From positions 35,848 to 99,847 of the forward strand of contig DATLVI010000011.1 of the NCBI GenBank assembly GCA_035577545.1: DNA of 64,000 bases, in the 5' to 3' direction. This DNA comes from Verrucomicrobiia bacterium (GTDB lineage Bacteria; Verrucomicrobiota; Verrucomicrobiia; Palsa-1439). Both the position numbers and the translations under genes were made by a program. How positions within the stretch are numbered: the stretch's first letter is position 1; each line of letters opens with the position of its first letter. Below are positions 18,793 to 25,629 of the stretch, one piece after another. The notes under the pieces were generated by a model. The model did not search any database and was not told the DNA's origin. It saw only the letters and a program-made list of their open reading frames with translations.

Positions 18793-19809
18793 TTGCGTTT
18801 GCCAAGCAGATTACTTCCATCGATCGTTCTGGTTCTCGGGTTGGTCTTCGCGGGGACCGCGCCGGCCCAGCCGACGACGCTGAAGGCCTATCGCTACGGC
18901 GCCACGTATTACGTCGCGGTCAACGATGTGGCGAACTACTACGGACTCGGGCCCGACGCGCGTGGCGCGGTTAATCGCGCCGAATATAGAACGAGTTCCG
19001 CACAACTCGAGTTGGAAGCCGATAGCCGAGACATCCTGCTCAATGGCGTGAAGCACTGGCTCTCGGCGCCGGTCCTGGCGATGCGCGGCAAGTTATGGAT
19101 TGCCGAAATTGATGTATTGAAGACCCTTGACCCCGTGCTGCAACCCGGGCGGTTGCAAAAACCCGGTGCGTCAGTCCGCACGATTGTGCTCGATCCGGGG
19201 CACGGCGGCGGCGACCGCGGGACACGCGGGCGGTCGAGTTTTGAGAAAGTGATGACGCTGGATGTGGCGAAGCGCGTGGAACGGGACCTTGCCGGTAGCG
19301 GCTTGCGGGTGTTCCTGACACGAACGACGGACACGACCGTCGCCCTGGAGGACCGCGTGCAGTTTGCGCAAGCGAAGGGGGCCGACTTGTATATCAGCAT
19401 CCATTTCAATTCGGGAGGCGGCTCGGCGGAGGGGATTGAAACCTATTGCACGCCGCCTGCTGGGGCGAGTTCGACCGCGAGTTTTAGCGGAAACCGTGTC
19501 GACCGCGATACCGGCGGGAGAGATAGCACCGCCGTAGCGAACAATCGGTTTGACGACCAGAACGTGTGGCTGGCGCATTGCGTGCAGAAATCGCTGTTGC
19601 AGGCCAAGCGGGCGATGGATCGCGGCGTTCGGCGCGCGCGGTTCTACGTGTTGCGATACGCGACGTGCCCGTCGATTTTGATTGAGGCCGGATTTCTGTC
19701 GAACCCTGCCGAGGAGCAGCGCATACTGCGAAGCGATTACCGTGAGCTGCTGGCGAAAAACATCGCGGATGGTATCTTGACGTACAAGAAAGCATTGGAA
19801 AGACCCTAG
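18793..19809 (+). CDS. N-acetylmuramoyl-L-alanine amidase (Amidase_3), exported
   Basis: 338 aa from TTG 18793. It cleaves the amide between MurNAc and the stem peptide. The zinc-binding and catalytic residues of the AmiA/AmiC fold are present: LDPGHGGGDRGTRG (His), SFEKVMTLDVAKRV (Glu), ISIHFNSGGG (His) and ILIEAGFLSNP (Glu). A signal peptide (LPSRLLPSIVLVLGLVFAG, then APAQ) and a copper-amine-oxidase-like N-terminal domain of about 100 residues precede it. I favour TTG 18793 because AAGGGGG lies just upstream and the hydrophobic segment starts at once; ATG 18679 would put 40 residues before it. Roles would be cell separation or wall recycling. Confidence 0.85.
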   Translation: MRLPSRLLPSIVLVLGLVFAGTAPAQPTTLKAYRYGATYYVAVNDVANYYGLGPDARGAVNRAEYRTSSAQLELEADSRDILLNGVKHWLSAPVLAMRGKLWIAEIDVLKTLDPVLQPGRLQKPGASVRTIVLDPGHGGGDRGTRGRSSFEKVMTLDVAKRVERDLAGSGLRVFLTRTTDTTVALEDRVQFAQAKGADLYISIHFNSGGGSAEGIETYCTPPAGASSTASFSGNRVDRDTGGRDSTAVANNRFDDQNVWLAHCVQKSLLQAKRAMDRGVRRARFYVLRYATCPSILIEAGFLSNPAEEQRILRSDYRELLAKNIADGILTYKKALERP

Positions 19810-19837
19810 GAGTTGTTGACGGATCGAACTGAATCAA

Positions 19838-20329
19838 ATGAAGACGATCACTTTAGCTGTCTGCCTGGCAATCTTCGCTACTGCTTGTAACTACAGCCAC
19901 GTTGGGAGCCCGAGCACGACGTTCAACCGGGGGACGCCGCCACTGGGCGAGGCCGTGAATGAAGCGCAAAGCGGCCCGCTGGTTTTGAAGATCAGTCGCC
20001 ATGTTGATACAATCGTTCGAGGGCCCGACCCCGAAGAAGACCAACTTCTTGTCCTTACGGTCCGCAACTTTCGACCCGGCCAGAGGCTCAAGATACCTTC
20101 GGAAAGCGTGACGCCCGAATTCACGGCCACCCGCTTCGAGGCAGGTTCGCGGGGTGAAAGTTACGTTGGCTACCTGATTGTCAGGAAGGTCACCACGAAT
20201 AAAGTGGACGCAACTCTCCGCTTGGACGTCACGGCCCGCACCGCCTCCGCGTCCTACACGCAAACCGCCAAATTCCATGGCAATTACAATTTCGTTTACC
20301 TGGCGCCCGATAACGATTCCGCGCCATGA
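19838..20329 (+). CDS. Small lipoprotein of unknown function
   Basis: 163 aa. The N-terminus MKTITLAVCLAIFATAC has a lipobox ending at Cys17, so the mature protein is probably acylated and attached to a membrane facing the periplasm. The rest is beta-rich: PLVLKISRHVDTIVRG, LLVLTVRNFRPGQRL and a C-terminal repeat of Thr/Ala strands. It starts 28 bp after the amidase and overlaps yjbQ by ATGA. No known family was recognised. A structural or chaperone role in the envelope is possible. Confidence 0.78.
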   Translation: MKTITLAVCLAIFATACNYSHVGSPSTTFNRGTPPLGEAVNEAQSGPLVLKISRHVDTIVRGPDPEEDQLLVLTVRNFRPGQRLKIPSESVTPEFTATRFEAGSRGESYVGYLIVRKVTTNKVDATLRLDVTARTASASYTQTAKFHGNYNFVYLAPDNDSAP

Positions 20330-20721
20330 AAGAGCTGGTAGTTACGACCAGCCGGCACACCGAGTTCGTGGAGATCACGGAACGAGTGCAGACGGCTGTT
20401 GATGAGACCGGAGTGAAAGAGGGGACGTGCGTCTGTTTCGTACCGCATACGACGGCGGCGATTACGATCAACGAGAATGCTGATCCAGACGTTGTGACGG
20501 ACATGATCTATGCACTCGACCAAGCAGTGCCGTGGAAGGATCCGCACTATCGGCACGGCGAAGGCAACACGGCGGCGCATGTGAAGGCGAGCATGATGGG
20601 ACAGAGCGTGCACGTGTTCGTGCGCGGCGGCAAGTTGCAATTCGGCACATGGCAGGGGATTTACCTGTGCGAGTTCGACGGCCCGCGCTCGCGTAAGGTA
20701 TGGGTGTCGGTCAATGGATAA
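20326..20721 (+). CDS. yjbQ: YjbQ / UPF0047 family protein (secondary thiamine-phosphate synthase enzyme family)
   Basis: 131 aa, matching the family's usual 130-140. The signature VCFVPHTTAAITINENADP with HRHGEGN-like HYRHGEGNTAAHVKASMMG and LQFGTWQGIYLCEFDGPR is very characteristic. E. coli YjbQ can replace ThiE weakly in vitro, but the physiological role is not established. The gene is coupled on both sides (ATGA with the lipoprotein, 8-bp overlap with the GH18 gene). Confidence 0.93.
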   Translation: MKELVVTTSRHTEFVEITERVQTAVDETGVKEGTCVCFVPHTTAAITINENADPDVVTDMIYALDQAVPWKDPHYRHGEGNTAAHVKASMMGQSVHVFVRGGKLQFGTWQGIYLCEFDGPRSRKVWVSVNG

Positions 20722-21874
20722 CTGCTCCGATGTAACCGCAATGGTCTCGACGGCGAAAACGCTTCGACGAGTTGTCCTGATTGGACTGTTAAGCCTAACG
20801 GCGACAGGAGCACACGCCGGACTCTGGACCTCGGCTTATTACGCCGGCTGGATGCAAAGCTACCTGCCGGCGCAACAGGTCGATTTCACGGCGATGACCC
20901 ACGTCATCCATTTTTCAGTGGTACCCAGGATCGACGGGAGCCTGGACAGCGATATCAATGCCGTCACGTTGGCAAATTCCACGGACGTGGTCACGCGCGC
21001 GCATGCTGCCGGCGTCAAGGTGCTGATTTCCGTGGGTGGAGAGAACAGCGCTGTCGGTTTTCGGGGAGCCACCAGCGCGGCGAACCGGGCGCGTTTCGTC
21101 ACGAACCTCGTGAACTTCGTCACCTCGCGGAGATATGATGGTGTCGATTTGGATTGGGAACCGTTGGACGCGCCCGATGCCGGGGCATACTCCAATCTCG
21201 TCAACGACCTCCATGTCGCATTGAATGCAATTTCTCCTCGCCCGCTTTTGACGGCGGCCGTGGGGTCTGAGCCAGCACTGTTGGCTTCCCTGCAGAGTCG
21301 GTTCGATCAGATCAACCTGATGACCTACAGCTTTTCGGGAACTTATCCCGGTTGGGTGACGTGGTTTAACGCGCCCATCTACGATGGCGGCTATAGGTTT
21401 GCGAGCACGGGGCAGTTGGTACCGTCTGCGGATGGAGTTGTTAGCAACTTTCTGTCTCATGGTGTTGCCCCGGGCAAACTCGGGATCGGCATTTGTTTCT
21501 ACGGTAATGTGTGGAGTGGGGGAAAAGGCACGTCCACCGGGGGCGCGGCGCTCCCGCGACAATCCTGGACGACGGCGCCCACGGTGACGACCGCCGCCTA
21601 CTCAGAGATCATGTCAAAGTACTTTCAACCGCGATTGTATTTCTGGGACACGAATGCGCAATCGGCGTACCTCAGCATCGACCAACCCGGTTCTGCTGAC
21701 GATAAGTTTATCTCGTATGATGACCCAACGTCGTGCCGTGCCAAAGTTGCGTACGCCAAACAGAAGGGCCTGGGAGGGCTGATTATCTGGGAGTTGGGCG
21801 GAGGTTATCGCGCCGACCAACCCACCGGTAAGCGTGACTTGCTCTTACAATCGGTGAAGCAAGGCGTCAGGTAG
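20714..21874 (+). CDS. Exported GH18 family glycoside hydrolase (chitinase-like)
   Basis: 386 aa. A signal peptide (LRRVVLIGLLSLTATGAHA) is followed by a TIM barrel with SAYYAGWMQSYLPAQ, VLISVGGENSAVGF and the catalytic DxxDxDxE motif DGVDLDWE (residues 142-149; Glu149 is the acid). LMTYSFSG and GLGGLIIWELGG complete the barrel. Substrate could be chitin or peptidoglycan GlcNAc polymers. I kept ATG 20714 (8-bp overlap with yjbQ); ATG 20741 starts directly at the signal peptide and is equally good. Its 3' end overlaps convergent bshA by 8 bp. Confidence 0.88.
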   Translation: MDNCSDVTAMVSTAKTLRRVVLIGLLSLTATGAHAGLWTSAYYAGWMQSYLPAQQVDFTAMTHVIHFSVVPRIDGSLDSDINAVTLANSTDVVTRAHAAGVKVLISVGGENSAVGFRGATSAANRARFVTNLVNFVTSRRYDGVDLDWEPLDAPDAGAYSNLVNDLHVALNAISPRPLLTAAVGSEPALLASLQSRFDQINLMTYSFSGTYPGWVTWFNAPIYDGGYRFASTGQLVPSADGVVSNFLSHGVAPGKLGIGICFYGNVWSGGKGTSTGGAALPRQSWTTAPTVTTAAYSEIMSKYFQPRLYFWDTNAQSAYLSIDQPGSADDKFISYDDPTSCRAKVAYAKQKGLGGLIIWELGGGYRADQPTGKRDLLLQSVKQGVR

Positions 21875-23006
21875 CCGTGCAGACGCGGCGATAGAGCGCT
21901 TCGTAGCGCGGCACGATGACTTCCGCGGAAAATTGCTTCCGGGCACGATCTTGCGCGGCGCGGCCCAACGCGGTACGGCGGGTCGAGTCTTTGATCAAAC
22001 TCTCAACAGCCCCGGCGAAGGCCTCGGTGTCCAGTGAAGGCAGCAACAATCCCGAAACGCCATCTTCGACCACCTCCGGAACACCGCCGGCGCGTCGGGC
22101 TACGCTCGGGCAGGCAAAGCACATCGCTTCCAGAATGCTCAGGCAAAAGCTCTCCGATTCGGACGTGATCAATCCGATATCGGCGGCCTGTAGGTAGTCT
22201 TCGATGTCGTTGACGTTTTCGCGCACGACGACGCGATTTTCAAGGCCGAGTCGTCGGACGTCTTTGAGGAACGGTGTGAAATCCCCGCCGGCGAGGATGA
22301 CCAACTTGAACGAATCTTGCGGACGTATGCGCGCAACGGTTTCGAGCAATAGATCGATGCGTTTCAATGGGCGAAGATTCGAGGAATGCAGGATGAGCGT
22401 TTCATCTTTCACGCCGAGTTCGCGGCGCACTTCTTCCCGCGATCGGCGGGGTGGGCGAGGCGAGAAGAAATTATGGATCACTTCGATAGGCTTTTTCACT
22501 GCGAGCAACTGCCGAGTTTCTTGCTGCAGGAAAGCAGACACCGTCGTGATGGCGTCCGAACAGGCGAGGGCGTGGCGGATCGCGGGACCGTAACCTGGAT
22601 CGCGACCCAGTAGCGTGGTGTCGGTGCCGTGCAACGTGGTGACCACGCGCGGCTGTTCTTCGGGTGGCAACATCGACCGCGCAAGAATAGCGGCCGTCGC
22701 GTGGGGCACGGCGTAGTGAACATGCAGGACGTCCAACTGATGATCGCGGCTGACTTCCGCCATCTTGACGGAAAGCGGTAGCGTGTAGTCGGGGTACTTG
22801 AAGAGATCGTAGTCGTTGATAAGTACCGGATGGAAATGCAGACGGGGCGCGTCCACTGGCAAACGGAAGGGACGCTCGTAGCTGATGAAATGCACTTCGT
22901 GCCCACGCTGCGCCAACTCCTCGCCCAGGGCGCTGGCAAGGATGCCGCTACCGCCCACCGACGGATAACAGGTAATGCCGATTCTCAGTGGGCAGCCGGT
23001 CGTCAT
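21867..23006 (-). CDS. bshA: N-acetyl-alpha-D-glucosaminyl L-malate synthase
   Basis: 379 aa, GT4 glycosyltransferase that joins GlcNAc from UDP-GlcNAc to L-malate in bacillithiol synthesis. The start IGITCYPSVGGSGILASA, the EVHFISYERPFRLP stretch, LDVLHVHYAVPHATAAILA and TTLHGTDTTLLGRDPGY are near-diagnostic for BshA. The donor-site motifs LILHSSNLRPLKRIDLLL and SESESFCLSILEAMCF are present. It lies 6 bp downstream of the BshC-like gene and is last in the operon. High confidence: the motif density separates it from generic GT4 enzymes. Confidence 0.94.
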   Translation of the reverse strand: MTTGCPLRIGITCYPSVGGSGILASALGEELAQRGHEVHFISYERPFRLPVDAPRLHFHPVLINDYDLFKYPDYTLPLSVKMAEVSRDHQLDVLHVHYAVPHATAAILARSMLPPEEQPRVVTTLHGTDTTLLGRDPGYGPAIRHALACSDAITTVSAFLQQETRQLLAVKKPIEVIHNFFSPRPPRRSREEVRRELGVKDETLILHSSNLRPLKRIDLLLETVARIRPQDSFKLVILAGGDFTPFLKDVRRLGLENRVVVRENVNDIEDYLQAADIGLITSESESFCLSILEAMCFACPSVARRAGGVPEVVEDGVSGLLLPSLDTEAFAGAVESLIKDSTRRTALGRAAQDRARKQFSAEVIVPRYEALYRRVCTAT

Positions 23007-23012
23007 GGCAAA

Positions 23013-23789
23013 TTACGATGGGATTTCGGTGTAGGCTTCATCGGAACGGTCAATATTATCACGTTTCACGAAGGTAATCTCCGGCGTTTCATCCGTGTGC
23101 AGATAGTCCTGTTCGCCGGCACCGGAGATGTAATGGGTGCAGTGGACAACGGATTGCATCCAGCGGAGACGGGTATCGCGCGTCGGACTGACTTGCTCCT
23201 TGGTGAAACTTGTCGCCGGTAGCGTTACGAAACGATCTCCACCCTCGTGAAGTTGGAAGGCGCCATCGTTGCAACGAGCGCGCACGATTTCACCCTCGTG
23301 GGGCACATCGACGAAGAACTCTTCGACGTCACGCGCCGCGCGCCGTAGCATGGAGTCGCTTGAGCGCACCACGCGGAGGCCGTCGAGCAGTTTCAATTGG
23401 CGGTACATCTCCAGACAAAAGTCAGCCGCATTGCCGGCGGAAGTTTCCCGGAAGATTTCGATGAAGCGGCGCTCAACGTAATTGGGTAGTTGAAGCACAG
23501 TGTGCGCGTGCCAGTCGACGGGAATGCGTTTGAGGTAGAGCGGGGAGAATTTACGTTGGAGTCTGTTCTCGAAGGTGAAATTGAGTTGGGCCGGTTCACC
23601 AGTTTTACGATGACGCAGTAGAGTCTTCGTCTCGCGCGGGTCGTGGTCGCTGTCGTGGTAGAAGAACACGATTTCGCCGCCGATCTCGGCTTGCAGTCGC
23701 CGGGCGGTCTGGATTTTCGCAACGAGGAATCGTTTCGGGAAGAACCCGCACGGCTGCTGGCCGAAGCAAATGATGGGCGACGCGCTCAT
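23013..23789 (-). CDS. Compact BshC-like protein (putative bacillithiol cysteine ligase)
   Basis: 258 aa from ATG 23789, which overlaps the symporter stop (ATGA). BshC adds cysteine to GlcN-malate. Family BshC proteins (about 540 aa) carry GQQ followed by a lysine-rich helix and an EDHD loop; here GQQ is at residues 10-12 and SDHD at 47-50 (YHDSDHDPRETKT). A late BshC block, SPN..RP..Q then FIAGPGEINY, is matched by SPTRDTRLRWMQ and YISGAGEQDY (residues 201-229). The N-terminal arm and the C-terminal coiled coil are absent, making it half-size. Position directly before bshA supports the call. No membrane segment. It could be inactive or have a different substrate. Confidence 0.7.
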   Translation of the reverse strand: MSASPIICFGQQPCGFFPKRFLVAKIQTARRLQAEIGGEIVFFYHDSDHDPRETKTLLRHRKTGEPAQLNFTFENRLQRKFSPLYLKRIPVDWHAHTVLQLPNYVERRFIEIFRETSAGNAADFCLEMYRQLKLLDGLRVVRSSDSMLRRAARDVEEFFVDVPHEGEIVRARCNDGAFQLHEGGDRFVTLPATSFTKEQVSPTRDTRLRWMQSVVHCTHYISGAGEQDYLHTDETPEITFVKRDNIDRSDEAYTEIPS

Positions 23790-25501
23790 GACGTGGCCAG
23801 TGCTTTTGCCGGCGGATTTGTGGGACCGAGCGCGGCCTGGAGGAGCAGGCTGAACAGCACGCAGGCGGCGCAGCCAATAAAGTTGTACCAGAGATAGCTG
23901 ATGCCGAGCGAAAAATAGAGGATGAAAACCAGCGTTTGGGCCGCCAGCGCCGCCCAAAAGATCGCGGTGCCGCCGACCCATCGGAGAAAGAACGCCACCA
24001 GGAACAGCGCGAGGACCACGCCATAAAAGACCGACCCTACGATGTTGACGGCTTGAATCAGGTTCTCCGCCAGGTTTGCGAAAAGCGCAAAGGCGAGGGC
24101 AACCAGACCCCAAAGGAGGGTGAACCATTTCGAGGCGGTCACATAATGAGCGTCGGTCGCTTCCCGCTTGATGACGTGTCGATAAAAATCGATGGTGGTC
24201 GTCGACCCGAGCGCATTGAGTTCGGCGGCTTTCGACGACAAGGCGGCGGCGAAGAAGGCGGCCACCAACAACCCGATCACACCGTGCGGCAGCTGATGCA
24301 GGACAAAGGTGATGAACACGTAATCGGCGTCGTTGCTTTTCGCCTGTGGATCCACGGCCAGCAGGGTTGTCCTGGCCTCGGTGCGCAGGGCTTCGCTGCG
24401 ATCAAGCGCCGCCAGCGCCTGCCCGCGAGCCTCGGCTTCGGCTTTGAGGTTGCCGGCGTGCCGGGCATCTAGCCAGGTGTGAATCAGTCGCTCTTTTTCG
24501 ACGTGGATCGCGGCAAATCTTTGTTCCAGGGAATGCAGATGGTCTCCCGAGTCATCCTTGATGCCCGAGTTCCAGGCAGCCTGGTTGAAAAAAACCGGCG
24601 GACGCTCGAACTGGTAAAAGACAAAGACCAGGACGCCCAATAGCAGGATGAAAAACTGCATAGGGATTTTGAACACGGCATTGAACATCAGGCCGAGCCG
24701 GCTCTCGCGCAACGACGCGCCCGAAAGATAGCGCTGCACCTGGGATTGGTCGGTGCCGAAGTACGACAGGGACAGGAAGAGGCCGCCGAGCAACCCGGAC
24801 CAGAACGTGTAGCGTTGTTTGACATTGAGCGAGAAATCCACCGCGTGAAGTTTGTTGAAGCCGCCGGCCACGGTGAGGGCATCGGTCAGCGAGAGGTTCG
24901 CAGGCAATCTTGCCAGCAAGACGACAAAGGCTGTCACCATTCCGCCGAAGATCACGGCCAACTGGTATTTCTGGGTGAGGGTGACCGCCTCGCTGCCACC
25001 GGAGACGGTATAAATGATAACGAGCAGCCCGCTGAGGACAATGGTGAGGTCCAATCGCCAACCCAGCATGGTGGAGAGGATGATGGCGGGCGCGTAGATG
25101 GTAATTCCAGCGGCGAGCCCGCGCTGTAAGAGGAAGAGAGCTGCCCCCAGCAGACGGGTCTTGGTGTCAAAGCGGTGGCCGAGAAATTCATAGGCGGTAT
25201 AAACATTCAAGCGTCGGTACATCGGCAGGAATACCGCTGCGATGATGATGAGGGCGAGAGGCATCCCGAAGTAGTTTTGCACGAAACCCAGGCCGTCCTG
25301 AAAGCCCTGACCGGGAGTGGAGATGAACGTGATGGCGCTGGCCTGGGTGGCCATGACTGAGATGCCGATGGCAGTCCAGCGCACGTTCGGGTCACCCTTC
25401 AGGTAGGCACTCAGGTTCTGGCGACCGCGCGTGCGCCACATGCCATAGACGGCGATTCCCACCATGCTGCCGATGAGGACTACGAAATCGAGCGGGCTCA
25501 T
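23786..25501 (-). CDS. Sodium:solute symporter (SSS family)
   Basis: 571 aa, multi-pass inner membrane protein. Core SSS features are TQASAITFISTPGQGFQDG, the early YTAYEFLGHRFDTKTRLLG, and FGTDQSQVQRYLSG, with about 13 hydrophobic helices. A soluble, charged insertion of about 90 residues (roughly 300-392, helical with Lys/Glu/Ala) interrupts the core between helices and is not usual. I chose ATG 25501 because it overlaps the stop of a 43-aa ORF (ATGA); 13 earlier codons are open. Substrate unknown; neighbours suggest an aminosugar or thiol conjugate. Confidence 0.9.
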   Translation of the reverse strand: MSPLDFVVLIGSMVGIAVYGMWRTRGRQNLSAYLKGDPNVRWTAIGISVMATQASAITFISTPGQGFQDGLGFVQNYFGMPLALIIIAAVFLPMYRRLNVYTAYEFLGHRFDTKTRLLGAALFLLQRGLAAGITIYAPAIILSTMLGWRLDLTIVLSGLLVIIYTVSGGSEAVTLTQKYQLAVIFGGMVTAFVVLLARLPANLSLTDALTVAGGFNKLHAVDFSLNVKQRYTFWSGLLGGLFLSLSYFGTDQSQVQRYLSGASLRESRLGLMFNAVFKIPMQFFILLLGVLVFVFYQFERPPVFFNQAAWNSGIKDDSGDHLHSLEQRFAAIHVEKERLIHTWLDARHAGNLKAEAEARGQALAALDRSEALRTEARTTLLAVDPQAKSNDADYVFITFVLHQLPHGVIGLLVAAFFAAALSSKAAELNALGSTTTIDFYRHVIKREATDAHYVTASKWFTLLWGLVALAFALFANLAENLIQAVNIVGSVFYGVVLALFLVAFFLRWVGGTAIFWAALAAQTLVFILYFSLGISYLWYNFIGCAACVLFSLLLQAALGPTNPPAKALATS

Positions 25502-25629
25502 GAGAATGTGACCGTCAGCGCGACGAGGAGCCCCACCCAAATGACGAAGGAGACGAAAACGAAGATGTAAACAGCGCGCCAGGAGTTGAAACAGGGGAGG
25601 CCGGTCGCTTTGTCGTCCAGCGGCTTCAT
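25498..25629 (-). CDS. 43-aa single-span membrane protein
   Basis: Start ATG 25629 overlaps the stop of the PIG-L gene (ATGA) and its TGA overlaps the symporter ATG, so it is coupled at both ends. The product begins MKPLDDKATGLPCFNSWR and then has one hydrophobic helix of about 22 residues (VYIFVFVSFVIWVGLLVALT) to the C-terminus. Size and position match small accessory subunits of sodium symporters. It is too short for routine gene calling. No family recognised. Confidence 0.72.
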   Translation of the reverse strand: MKPLDDKATGLPCFNSWRAVYIFVFVSFVIWVGLLVALTVTFS

